Shown piece by piece: positions 33,340-41,991 of a DNA stretch of 64,000 bases. This DNA is from Streptomyces sp. ISL-100 (GTDB lineage: Bacteria > Actinomycetota > Actinomycetes > Streptomycetales > Streptomycetaceae). The number at the start of each line of letters is the position of its first letter. The first letter of the stretch is position 1. The stretch covers positions 92,757-156,756 of the forward strand of contig NZ_JAGGOK010000031.1 of NCBI RefSeq assembly GCF_018614615.1. Direction: 5' to 3'. Under the pieces are notes generated by a model. That model worked only from the letters and a program-made list of their open reading frames with translations, was not told the origin of the DNA and did no database searches. The position numbers and the translations under genes are program-made.

Positions 33340-36300
33340 GTGCACAGGAATCGGCTCAGAGCCGGATCGGCCCGAAAGACACTCGCACTCCTCACCGGCG
33401 GCCTCCTGGCTGCCACCTCAATGACGTTCACCGCCACAACGACCGCCATCGCAACTGCCGCCGCCGAGGACTTCCAGCAGGTCACCCTCGCCAAGGGCGA
33501 GCCCGAGACGGGCGAGCCCATGTCGCTCGCCGTGCTCCCCGACCGCAGCGTCCTGCACACCTCGCGCGACGGCGAACTCCGCATGACCGACAGCGCCGGC
33601 AACACCCGCGTCGTCGGCACGGTCCCCGTCTACTCGCACGACGAAGAAGGCCTCCAGGGCATCGGCATAGACCCGAAGTTCAGCGAGAACCGGCGGATCT
33701 ACCTCTACTACGCACCCCCGCTGGACACCCCGCCGGGCGACGCCCCCAACGAGGGCACGGCCGCCGACTTCGCCAAGTTCGACGGCGTCAACCGGCTCTC
33801 ACGCTTCGTACTCAAGGCCGACGGCACCCTCGACAACGCCAGCGAGAAGAAGATCCTCGACGTACCCGCCACCCGCGGCATCTGCTGCCACGTCGGCGGC
33901 GACATCGACTTCGACGCGCAGGGCAACCTCTACCTCTCGACCGGCGACGACTCCAACCCCTTTGCCTCCGACGGCTTCACCCCCATCGACGAACGCCCGA
34001 ACCGCAACCCGGCGTACGACGCACGCCGCACCTCCGGCAACACGAACGATCTGCGCGGGAAGATCCTCCGTATCAAGGTGAACGAGGACGCCTCCTACGC
34101 GGTTCCCGAAGGCAACCTCTTCGCCCCCGGCACCGCCAAGACGCGCCCCGAGATCTACGCCATGGGCTTCCGCAACCCCTTCCGCTTCAGCGTCGACAAG
34201 CCCACCGGCGTGCTGTACGTCGGCGACTACGGCCCCGACGCAGGCGCGGCCGACCCCGCGCGCGGCCCGGCGGGCCAGGTCGAGTTCGCCCGCGTCACCA
34301 AGCCCGGCAACTTCGGCTGGCCCTTCTGCACCGGCAAGAACGACGCGTACGTCGACTACGACTTCGCGACGAAGGAGTCCGGCGCCAAGTTCGACTGCGC
34401 AGCCCCGGAGAACACCTCGCCGTCCAACACCGGCCTAACGGACCTGCCGCCGGCCCAAGAGGCCTGGATCCCGTACGACGGCGGATCCGTCCCCGAGTTC
34501 GGCACCGGATCCGAGTCCCCGATGGGCGGCCCCGTCTACCGGTACGACGCCAACCTCGACTCCCCGGTGAAGTTCCCCGAGGCGTACGACGGCGACTTCT
34601 TCGCCGGTGAGTTCGGCCGGCGCTGGATCAAGCGCATCGAGCAGGATGCCAACGGCGCCGTACAGTCCATCAATCCCGTGCCGTGGACCGGAACCCAGGT
34701 CATGGACTCGGCCTTCGGCCCCGACGGGGCGCTGTACGTACTCGACTACGGCACCGCCTGGTTCGGCGGCAACGAGCACTCCGGTCTCTACCGCATCGAG
34801 AACGCCACCGACGGCCACTCGCCGGTCGCGGAGGCCAAGGCCGACAGGACATCGGGCCAGGCCCCGCTGCGCGTGAAGTTCTCATCCGCAGGCACCGCCG
34901 ACTCCGACGGCGACGCGCTCACCTACTCGTGGACGTTCGGTGACGGCGGAAAGTCGACCGCCGCCAACCCCACGTACACGTACAAGAAGAACGGCACGTA
35001 CACCGCGACCGTCACCGCCAAGGACACCACCGGGCGGACGGGTTCGGCGAGCGTACAGATCGTCGTCGGCAACACCGCGCCCAAGGTGACGCTCGAACTG
35101 CCCGGTGACGGCCAGCTGTTCGACTTCGGCGACGACGTGCCCTTCAGGGTGAAGGTCACCGACCCCGAGGACGGCACGGTCGACTGCGCCAAGGTCAAGG
35201 TGACGTACATCCTCGGCCACGACAGCCACGGCCACCCGATCACCTCGGCCAACGGCTGCACCGGCACCATCAAGACCCCCGCCGACAGCAGCCACGACCC
35301 CAACGCCAACATCTTCGCGGTCTTCGACGCCGAGTACACGGACGGCGGAGGCGGCGGCCAGGCCCCGCTGACCAGCCACGACCAAAAGGTGCTCCAGCCC
35401 AAGCAGCGCCAGGCCGAGCACTACTCCACCCAGAGCGGCGTAGCACCGCAGAGCAAGCCGACCGCGCACGGCGGCAAGACCGTGGGCGACATCAGCAATG
35501 GCGACTGGATCGCCTTCAAGCCGTACCGCGTAGGCGACGCCACGTCCCTCACCGCACGCGTCTCGTCTGGTGGAGCGGGCGGCACACTCGAAGTCCGTAC
35601 GGGGTCACCGGACGGCAGGCTGATCGGCTCGACCGTCGTCCCCGTGACCGGCGGCTGGGACGTCTTCCAGAACGTCACCACCACCATCAAGCGGCCCCCG
35701 GCCGGCACCACCACCCTCTACCTGGTCTTCAAGGGCGGCGCCGGAGCGCTCTACGACATCGACGACTTCACCTTCTCCACGGCGAAGAGCGACGCCACCC
35801 CCAAGAAGCGGGTCCTGGTCTTCTCCAAGACCGCCGGCTTCCGCCACGACTCCATCGGGACGGGCATCACCGCGCTCAAGGAACTCGGCGCGGAGCGCGG
35901 CCTCGCCGTCGACGCCACCGAAGAACCGAAGCAGTTCACACCGGAGAACCTCGCGCGCTACGACGCTGTCGCGTTCCTCTCCACGACCGGTGACGTCCTG
36001 AACACCAACCAGCAGACGGTCTTCGAGCAGTACGTCGCCGACGGAGGCGGCTACATGGGCATCCACGCCGCCGCCGACACCGAGTACGACTGGAAGTTCT
36101 ACGGCGGACTCGTCGGCGCGTACTTCCACTCGCACCCGCAGATCCAGCCGGCGACCGTACGCGTCGAGGACCACGACCACCCGTCGACCGCGCACCTCGA
36201 CACCACCTGGCAGCGCACCGACGAGTGGTACAACTACCGCACCAACCCACGTGAGCAGGCCCGCGTCCTGGCCACCCTCGACGAGACCAGCTACACCGGC

Positions 36301-37032
36301 GGCAACATGAAGGGCGACCACCCGATCGCCTGGTGCCAGCCGTACGAGGGCAGGCGTTCCTTCTACACGGGCGGCGGCCACACGAAGGAGTCGTACGCCG
36401 AACCGGCCTTCCGCAAGCACCTGCTGGGCGGAATGCTGTACGCCACCGGAATCGCCAAGGCCGGCTGCACGCCCTCCAAGGGCTACCGGTCGATCTTCAA
36501 CGGCGAGACCCTCGACGGATGGAAGCAGGCAGGCCCCGGTTCCTTCGAAGTCAAGGACCGCACGCTGAACTCCGTCGGCGGCATGGGCCTCCTCTGGCAC
36601 CAGGCCAAGGAACTGAAGTCGTACTCCCTCAAGCTCGACTGGAAGATGGCCGGTGACGACAACTCGGGGATCTTCGTGGGCTTCCCGGCCTCCGACGACC
36701 CGTGGTCGGCCGTCAACAAGGGGTATGAGATCCAGATCGACGCGACCGACGCCCCCGACCGCACCACCGGGTCCGTGTACGGCTTCAAGGCGGCGAACAT
36801 CACCGCCCGGGACGCCGCGCTCAACCCGCCGGGGGAGTGGAACGCGTACGAGATCAGGGTCGAGGGAGAACGGCTCCGCGTCTTCCTCAACGGTGTGAAG
36901 ATCAACGACTTCACGAACACCGACCCTGCCCGCAGCCTGGCCCAGGGCCACATCGGCATCCAGAACCACGGCGCCGGCGACCAGGTTTCCTTCCGCAACA
37001 TCAAGGTCAAGGAACTGTCCGCAGGCTCCTGA
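33340..37032 (+). CDS. secreted multidomain protein: sugar dehydrogenase (GSDH), PKD, CBM6, ThuA-like and DUF1080 domains
   Basis: The 1230-residue protein starts with a signal peptide (to about residue 43). Residues about 45-485 form a GSDH/PQQ-type six-bladed propeller (MSLAVLPDRSVLHTSRDG, LQGIGIDPKF, MGFRNPFRFSVD). About 490-577 is a PKD domain (ADSDGDALTYSWTFGDG). About 577-687 is an Ig-like spacer. About 688-813 is a CBM6-like module (RQAEHYSTQSG to YDIDDFTF). About 822-1035 is ThuA-like (VLVFSKTAGFRHDSI, GGYMGIHAAADTEYDW). About 1047-1228 is DUF1080, named 3-keto-disaccharide hydrolase in Pfam (YRSIFNGETLDGWKQAG, DNSGIFVGFP). GTG 33340 with GGAGG upstream was chosen. It probably oxidises and cleaves a glycoside outside the cell; its products may feed the ABC importer upstream. 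Confidence 0.9.
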   Translation: MHRNRLRAGSARKTLALLTGGLLAATSMTFTATTTAIATAAAEDFQQVTLAKGEPETGEPMSLAVLPDRSVLHTSRDGELRMTDSAGNTRVVGTVPVYSHDEEGLQGIGIDPKFSENRRIYLYYAPPLDTPPGDAPNEGTAADFAKFDGVNRLSRFVLKADGTLDNASEKKILDVPATRGICCHVGGDIDFDAQGNLYLSTGDDSNPFASDGFTPIDERPNRNPAYDARRTSGNTNDLRGKILRIKVNEDASYAVPEGNLFAPGTAKTRPEIYAMGFRNPFRFSVDKPTGVLYVGDYGPDAGAADPARGPAGQVEFARVTKPGNFGWPFCTGKNDAYVDYDFATKESGAKFDCAAPENTSPSNTGLTDLPPAQEAWIPYDGGSVPEFGTGSESPMGGPVYRYDANLDSPVKFPEAYDGDFFAGEFGRRWIKRIEQDANGAVQSINPVPWTGTQVMDSAFGPDGALYVLDYGTAWFGGNEHSGLYRIENATDGHSPVAEAKADRTSGQAPLRVKFSSAGTADSDGDALTYSWTFGDGGKSTAANPTYTYKKNGTYTATVTAKDTTGRTGSASVQIVVGNTAPKVTLELPGDGQLFDFGDDVPFRVKVTDPEDGTVDCAKVKVTYILGHDSHGHPITSANGCTGTIKTPADSSHDPNANIFAVFDAEYTDGGGGGQAPLTSHDQKVLQPKQRQAEHYSTQSGVAPQSKPTAHGGKTVGDISNGDWIAFKPYRVGDATSLTARVSSGGAGGTLEVRTGSPDGRLIGSTVVPVTGGWDVFQNVTTTIKRPPAGTTTLYLVFKGGAGALYDIDDFTFSTAKSDATPKKRVLVFSKTAGFRHDSIGTGITALKELGAERGLAVDATEEPKQFTPENLARYDAVAFLSTTGDVLNTNQQTVFEQYVADGGGYMGIHAAADTEYDWKFYGGLVGAYFHSHPQIQPATVRVEDHDHPSTAHLDTTWQRTDEWYNYRTNPREQARVLATLDETSYTGGNMKGDHPIAWCQPYEGRRSFYTGGGHTKESYAEPAFRKHLLGGMLYATGIAKAGCTPSKGYRSIFNGETLDGWKQAGPGSFEVKDRTLNSVGGMGLLWHQAKELKSYSLKLDWKMAGDDNSGIFVGFPASDDPWSAVNKGYEIQIDATDAPDRTTGSVYGFKAANITARDAALNPPGEWNAYEIRVEGERLRVFLNGVKINDFTNTDPARSLAQGHIGIQNHGAGDQVSFRNIKVKELSAGS

Positions 37033-37046
37033 CGACCACCAGGACC

Positions 37047-37085
37047 GGCGGCGGGCGGGAGCACGCCGAGCCCCCGCCCGCCGCC
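37047..37085 (+). terminator. 13-bp GC stem-loop terminator
   Basis: GGCGGCGGGCGGG and CCCGCCCGCCGCC pair perfectly around a 13-nt loop, 14 bp after the multidomain gene. It separates this gene from the ebo-type cluster that starts at 37151. Confidence 0.7.
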
Positions 37086-37150
37086 CTCTGGTCTGTATAT
37101 GCCCGTCTCTACATGTTCGTCTCTCCATCTCTCTGGCAGGGAGGCAGCCC

Positions 37151-38293
37151 GTGACGACCACGACCCATTCCGAAGACACGACGGCGCACACGGCACGGAC
37201 CGGAGTGTGGTTCGTCGGAGCGCGCGGCTCCGTCGCCACGACCGCCGTAGCCGGCTGTGCGGCCCTCAGCGCGGGCCTCCACGCGCCGGACGGCATGGTC
37301 ACCGAGACCCCGCCGTTCGCCGGGAGCGGCCTGGCGCCGCTCTCCTCGCTCGTCTTCGGCGGACACGACACGGTGAGCTGCCCCCTGCCCAAACGGGCCG
37401 AGGAACTGGAGGCGGGCGGCGTCCTGCCGCACGGCCTGTCCTCGGCCGTACGAAGCGAACTGGCGACGGCGGACCGGGAGATCAGGACCGGCGGCCCACT
37501 GCCGGGCGACACGCGCGGCGACGAGGAACTCATCGACGCCTTCGCCGCACACCTGCTGGTCGCGCGCCGGCAGCGTCTCGACCGCGTGGTGGTCGTCAAC
37601 GTCGCCTCAACAGAACCCGCTCCCACGGACCCCCAGTCGTCCCTCCCGCCCAGCTCCCTCTACGCGGCGGCGGCGCTGCGGGCCGGCTGCCCGTACGTCA
37701 ACTTCACCCCCTCCACCGGGCTGCGCGCGGCGGCCCTCCAGGACGCCGTCGCGGCCGGCGGCCTTCCCCACGCGGGACGCGACGGCAAGACGGGCCAGAC
37801 GCTGCTCCGTTCCGTACTCGCCCCGATGTTCGTGCAGCGCGCCCTGTCCGTACGGGCATGGTCGGGTACGAATCTGCTCGGCGGCGGGGACGGAGCAGCG
37901 CTGGCCGACCCGGCCGCCGCGGCGGCGAAGAACGCGGGCAAGAACCGTGTCCTGACGGACACCCTCGGCGCGCTTCCCGAGGGCGACGTCCACATCGACG
38001 ACGTACCGGCGCTCGGTGACTGGAAGACGGCCTGGGACCACATCGCCTTCGACGGCTTCCTGGGCTCACGGATGACGCTCCAGACGACGTGGCAGGGCTG
38101 CGACTCGGCGCTCGCGGCGCCGCTGGTTCTCGACCTGGCCCAACTGCTGGCGCGCGCCCACGAGGTGGGCATCTCGGGACCGCTCCCGGAGCTCGGCTTC
38201 TACTTCAAGGACCCGGACGGCGGCCCGGCGGCGCTGGCGGAACAGTACGAGGCGCTGCTGGCCTTCGGGTCGCGCCTGCGGGCGGCCCGATGA
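37151..38293 (+). CDS. inositol-3-phosphate synthase family protein
   Basis: The 380-residue protein has a Rossmann start (GVWFVGARGSVATTAVAG) and the MIPS-type blocks VVVVNVASTEP, YVNFTPSTG, GRDGKTGQTLLRSVLAPMF and VHIDDVPALGDWKTAWDHI. Inositol-phosphate synthases convert glucose 6-phosphate to inositol 3-phosphate with bound NAD. This member leads an eight-gene ebo-type cluster with overlapping genes, so its real substrate may differ. GTG 37151 has GGGAGG upstream. The next gene overlaps by 4 bp. Confidence 0.85.
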   Translation: MTTTTHSEDTTAHTARTGVWFVGARGSVATTAVAGCAALSAGLHAPDGMVTETPPFAGSGLAPLSSLVFGGHDTVSCPLPKRAEELEAGGVLPHGLSSAVRSELATADREIRTGGPLPGDTRGDEELIDAFAAHLLVARRQRLDRVVVVNVASTEPAPTDPQSSLPPSSLYAAAALRAGCPYVNFTPSTGLRAAALQDAVAAGGLPHAGRDGKTGQTLLRSVLAPMFVQRALSVRAWSGTNLLGGGDGAALADPAAAAAKNAGKNRVLTDTLGALPEGDVHIDDVPALGDWKTAWDHIAFDGFLGSRMTLQTTWQGCDSALAAPLVLDLAQLLARAHEVGISGPLPELGFYFKDPDGGPAALAEQYEALLAFGSRLRAAR

Positions 38294-39429
38294 CGGCGCC
38301 CGCTCATCGCCTCACCGCCTGGGCGGAACTCCTGCGCGTGTCCGCCCTGTTCACCGTCCCGGGTGACGCGGTGGCGGGCGCGGCGTCCATCGGCGTACGC
38401 CCCAACCGGGGCACGGCCCTGGCGGTCGGGTCCTCCTTGTGCCTGTACGAGGCGGGCATGGCCCTGAACGACTGGGCGGACCGCGCGGAGGACGCGGTGG
38501 ACCGCCCGCACCGCCCGATCCCGTCGGGCCGCATCACCCCGGCCGGGGCCCTGGCCGCTTCGGGCGCCCTGACGGCGGCAGGCCTCGCCCTGGCGGCGGG
38601 GGCGGGCCGCCCGGCCCTGGCGGTGGCCACGGGCCTTGCGGCGACGGTCTGGGCGTACGACTTGGCCCTGAAGTACACGGCGGCAGCCCCCGCGGCGATG
38701 GCCACGGCCCGGGCCCTGGATCTGCTCCTGGGCGCGACGGCGACGGCGACGGGGGCGCGGGCCGAGCTCTTCTTTCCCCACCCCGCCCCTTCCCGAAGGC
38801 CTCAAACGCCGGCCGGGCTTGATGGGGCTGAGCAGCCTCTCCTGGCACATCCAGCCCGTCCAGGGGGTCCCTCCCATGCCCTTAAGGCTATGGGGGAGTT
38901 TGAGGACCGGGGTCTGGGGCGGAGCCCCAGGTGGGGGAAGGGTCGCCCGGGCCCGGCGGTGGTCGTGGCTCGTGCACCCGGTGTGCGCGACGCACTGGCC
39001 GCCGCGGCAATGCTTGGCGCGCACACCTACGCCGTCACGGCGGTCTCGCGCCGCGAAACGCAGGGCGGCTCGACGGCGACGCCACTCGCCGCGCTCGCGG
39101 CAGCCGCCGTACTGGCCGGGTTGGTCGCCCGCAAACGCCCGGCGCCCGCGCCCACCCGCCACAAAGCGGTCCGCATCGTCAGCCACTCGGCAACCCCCGC
39201 CACCCTCGCGGCCACCGCCTACTTCCGCACCGCGGCCAAGCCCCTCCTCCACGCCGCACTCAATCCCTCCCCGCCCCTCACCCAGCGCGCCGTGGGCGGC
39301 GGGATCCGGGCCATGATCCCGCTGCAGGCCGCGCTCGCGGCCCGCAGCGGCGCGGCCGGGGCCGGGGCGGCGCTCATGGGGCTCGTACCCATCGCCCGGA
39401 AGCTGTCGCGAAAGGTGAGCCCCACATGA
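38290..39429 (+). CDS. eboC: UbiA-type prenyltransferase (EboC, SCO3242 family) interrupted in frame by a repeat element
   Basis: The 379-residue membrane protein begins WAELLRVSALFTVPGDAVAG and has the first prenyltransferase Asp-rich region, MALNDWADRAEDAVDRPHRP (about residues 57-76), as in UbiA-family EboC. It would move a polyprenyl or similar lipid group. Residues about 160-219 (FFPHPAPSRRPQ ... PSHALKAMGEFEDRG ... SPRWGKG) come from a copy of the dispersed repeat and interrupt the protein after ALDLLLGATATATG. The membrane part resumes with VRDALAAAAMLGAHTYAVTAV. Whether the enzyme works is uncertain. It overlaps both neighbours by 4 bp. Confidence 0.85.
   Translation: MTAPAHRLTAWAELLRVSALFTVPGDAVAGAASIGVRPNRGTALAVGSSLCLYEAGMALNDWADRAEDAVDRPHRPIPSGRITPAGALAASGALTAAGLALAAGAGRPALAVATGLAATVWAYDLALKYTAAAPAAMATARALDLLLGATATATGARAELFFPHPAPSRRPQTPAGLDGAEQPLLAHPARPGGPSHALKAMGEFEDRGLGRSPRWGKGRPGPAVVVARAPGVRDALAAAAMLGAHTYAVTAVSRRETQGGSTATPLAALAAAAVLAGLVARKRPAPAPTRHKAVRIVSHSATPATLAATAYFRTAAKPLLHAALNPSPPLTQRAVGGGIRAMIPLQAALAARSGAAGAGAALMGLVPIARKLSRKVSPT
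38771..38945 (+). repeat. dispersed inverted-repeat element, copy 5 (in frame inside eboC)
   Basis: The left terminus CCCCACCCCGCCCCTTCCCG (38775-38794) is clear. The internal hairpin CTGGGGC-GGA-GCCCCAG (38914-38930) is intact. The right terminus is degraded (GTGGGGGAAGGGTCGCCCGG). About 60 bp around ATGCCCTTAAGGCTATGGGG is shared with copy 3. Confidence 0.75.
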
Positions 39430-40361
39430 CCGCCACCCCCGCTCACACCCCCGCTCACACCGCCACTCACACCGCCACCCCCATCCGCTTCGGCTACGGC
39501 ACCAACGGCCTCACCGACCTCCGTCTGGACGACGCCCTCGCCCTCCTGGCCGACCTCGGTTACGACGGCGTCGGCCTGACCCTCGACCACATGCACCTCG
39601 ACCCCCTCGCCGCCGAACTGTCCGCCCGCACCCGCCAAGTCGGCCGCAGGCTGTCCCAGCTTGGCCTCGCCGTGACCATCGAGACCGGCGCACGGTACGT
39701 CCTCGACCCGCGCCGCAAACACGGCCCGTCCCTGCTCGACCCGGACCCGCAAGGCCGCGCCGCCCGCGCCGAGCTGCTCGTCACGGCGGTACGCGTCGCC
39801 GCGGACCTCGGAGCCCACGCCGTCCACTGCTTCAGCGGCGTCACCCCGGACGGAACCTCGCCCGACACCGCCTGGCAGCGGCTGACCGAGTCACTCGCCC
39901 CCGTCATCGAAGCCGCCGCCACCGCCGGGGTACCGCTCGCCGTCGAGCCCGAACCCGGTCACCTCCTCGCCACCCTCGCCGACTTCCATCACCTGCGCCG
40001 CACCCTCGGCGACCCCTCCCCTCTCGGCCTCACCCTCGATATCGGTCACTGCCAGTGCCTGGAACCGTCGTCGCCCGCCGACTGCGTACGCGAGGCAGCG
40101 CCGTGGCTGCGGCATGTCCAGATCGAAGACATGCGCCGCGGCGTACACGAGCATCTGCCGTTCGGCGACGGCGAGATCGACTTCCCGCCCGTCCTGGACG
40201 CACTCGCAGCCACCGGCTACCAGGGCCTGACAGTCGTCGAACTCCCCCGCCACTCGCACGCCGGCCCCGACCTGGCTGAACGCTCCCTCGACTTCCTGCG
40301 CAAGGCGACGCGGGCGCTGCCCACCGAACCGGCGATCCCGGCAGGAGGCGCCCGATGCTGA
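39426..40361 (+). CDS. sugar phosphate isomerase/epimerase (TIM barrel) in ebo cluster
   Basis: The 311-residue protein has a short His/Thr-rich N-terminus (THTATHTATP), then an AP-endonuclease-2-like TIM barrel. Typical elements are FGYGTNGLTDLRLDDAL, LGYDGVGLTLDHMHLD, VPLAVEPEPGHLLAT (metal-ligand Glu), LTLDIGHCQCLE and WLRHVQIEDMRRGVHEH. It would isomerise or epimerise a sugar-like substrate with a divalent metal. The start overlaps the eboC stop, and EboA starts inside its last codons, so it is tightly coupled. The canonical ebo cluster also carries TIM-barrel proteins, but this gene's exact counterpart is not clear. Confidence 0.85.
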   Translation: MTATPAHTPAHTATHTATPIRFGYGTNGLTDLRLDDALALLADLGYDGVGLTLDHMHLDPLAAELSARTRQVGRRLSQLGLAVTIETGARYVLDPRRKHGPSLLDPDPQGRAARAELLVTAVRVAADLGAHAVHCFSGVTPDGTSPDTAWQRLTESLAPVIEAAATAGVPLAVEPEPGHLLATLADFHHLRRTLGDPSPLGLTLDIGHCQCLEPSSPADCVREAAPWLRHVQIEDMRRGVHEHLPFGDGEIDFPPVLDALAATGYQGLTVVELPRHSHAGPDLAERSLDFLRKATRALPTEPAIPAGGARC

Positions 40362-41116
40362 CCGAACTGACCAACGGCGCCCCGCTCTCCGCCCTTCAGG
40401 CCGCACTCGAAGAACAGCTGACCGGAGCGGCCCGCGCTTGGCTCCACGAGGCCCTGGCCGAGGCGGAAGCGGAGGCGAAGGCCAAGGCCGCCAAGGCCAA
40501 CGCCAAGGGGCACTTCGCCGAGCCGGCGGACCGCCCCCGCTGGACCCTGCCCACCTGGGAGCTCCGCTTCGCGGAAGCAGGCCGCCACTGCCGTCCCGTC
40601 CAAGGCACCGAGTCCACGCCAGACCTCCATAGCGCCCAGGACCTGGCCGACGCCGCCCGCGTCCTCCTCCTGCACGCCGTGCGAGCCGACCACGCCACCA
40701 TCACCCGGCTCTACACCCACGGCACCGCCGCCGAACGCCGCGCGGTGCTGCTCGCCCTGCCGCACTTCAACGCCCCGTCCGCCGGTCCCGCGACGCTCCT
40801 CCCGCTCGTCGAAGACGCTCTGCGTACCAACGACACCCGCCTCGTCGCCGCCGCAGTAGGCCCGTACGCCGCCGAGCACCTCGACCAGCACGCCTGGCGG
40901 CACGCCGTCCTCAAGTGCCTGTTCACCGGCGTACCGGTCGACGCCATCGACGGCCTGGCCCCGCGCGCCCGCGCCGACAGCGAACTCGCCCGGATGCTCC
41001 GCGACTACGCCGCCGAACGCACCGCCGCAGGCCGCCCCGTCCCGGACGATCTCCACCGCGTCCTCGCCCTCACGGCACGCCCGTACCTCACGGCCGCCCC
41101 CACAGAGGAGTCCTGA
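40355..41116 (+). CDS. eboA: EboA domain-containing protein
   Basis: The 253-residue, largely helical protein matches the EboA family. It has an alpha-repeat region with TITRLYTHGTAAERRAVLLALPHF and LVEDALRTNDTRLVAAAVGPYAAEHLDQHAWRHAVLKCLF split by loops, ending in a second helical repeat. No catalytic motif is evident. EboA is part of the conserved ebo cluster, linked in cyanobacteria to moving scytonemin precursors to the periplasm; its biochemical role is not known. GGAGG lies just before the ATG. It overlaps the isomerase gene by 7 bp and is followed 6 bp later by eboB. Confidence 0.85.
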   Translation: MLTELTNGAPLSALQAALEEQLTGAARAWLHEALAEAEAEAKAKAAKANAKGHFAEPADRPRWTLPTWELRFAEAGRHCRPVQGTESTPDLHSAQDLADAARVLLLHAVRADHATITRLYTHGTAAERRAVLLALPHFNAPSAGPATLLPLVEDALRTNDTRLVAAAVGPYAAEHLDQHAWRHAVLKCLFTGVPVDAIDGLAPRARADSELARMLRDYAAERTAAGRPVPDDLHRVLALTARPYLTAAPTEES

Positions 41117-41122
41117 GTTCTG

Positions 41123-41974
41123 ATGCGCATCTTCGACCCCCACATCCACATGACATCCCGCACCACCGACGACTACCAGGCGATGTACGCCGCCGGGGTC
41201 CGCGCCGTAGTCGAGCCGTCCTTCTGGCTGGGCCAGCCCCGCACCTCGCCCGCCAGCTTCTTCGACTACTTCGACGCGCTCCTCGGCTGGGAGCCCTTCC
41301 GCGCCTCCCAGTACGGCATCGCCCACCACTGCACGCTCGCCCTCAACCCCAAAGAGGCGAACGACCCCCGCTGTACCCCCGTTCTCGACGCGCTTCCCCG
41401 CTACCTCGTCAAGGACTCCGTCGTCGCCGTCGGCGAGATCGGCTACGACTCCATGACCCCCGCCGAGGACACCGCGCTCGCCGCCCAGCTCCAGCTCGCC
41501 GCCGACCACGGACTGCCCGCCCTCGTCCACACCCCGCACCGCGACAAACTCGCCGGCCTCCACCGCACCGTCGATGTCATCCGCGAATCGAACCTCCCCC
41601 CGGACCGCGTCCTCCTCGATCACCTCAATGAGACAACCGTAAAGGCCGCCACTGACAGTGGCTGCTGGCTCGGCTTCTCCATCTACCCCGACACCAAGAT
41701 GGACGAGGACCGCATGGTCGCCGTCATCAAGGACCACGGCACGGAAAAGGTGCTGGTCAACTCCGCCGCGGACTGGGGGAAGAGCGACCCCCTCAAGACC
41801 CGCAAAGTCGGTGACGCCCTGCTCGCCGCAGGCTTCTCCGAGGACGACGTCGACCAGGTCCTGTGGCGAAACCCCGTCGCCTTCTACGGCCTCAGCGGCC
41901 GCCTCCACCTCGACGTGTCCGACGCCCCCGAGCCGCTCCACGAGGGCAACTCCATCCTCCGCGGCGGGGAATGA
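41123..41974 (+). CDS. eboB: TatD-family metal-dependent hydrolase (EboB)
   Basis: The 283-residue protein starts with the metal-binding motif FDPHIHMTSR (HxH) and has the TatD-type ligands VAVGEIGYDSM (Glu), PALVHTPHRDK (His), LLDHLNETTV (His) and VNSAADWGKSDPL (Asp). This is the amidohydrolase-fold layout of EboB. The natural substrate is unknown. It lies between eboA and eboE, all on the same strand with short spacings. Confidence 0.88.
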   Translation: MRIFDPHIHMTSRTTDDYQAMYAAGVRAVVEPSFWLGQPRTSPASFFDYFDALLGWEPFRASQYGIAHHCTLALNPKEANDPRCTPVLDALPRYLVKDSVVAVGEIGYDSMTPAEDTALAAQLQLAADHGLPALVHTPHRDKLAGLHRTVDVIRESNLPPDRVLLDHLNETTVKAATDSGCWLGFSIYPDTKMDEDRMVAVIKDHGTEKVLVNSAADWGKSDPLKTRKVGDALLAAGFSEDDVDQVLWRNPVAFYGLSGRLHLDVSDAPEPLHEGNSILRGGE

Positions 41975-41991
41975 GGGGGAGGAGAGCCACC

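Noticed and set aside
35605..37626. 673-codon minus-strand frame opposite the multidomain secreted gene
   Set aside because: Compositional shadow with no domain; spans two clearly coding + strand genes and a terminator.
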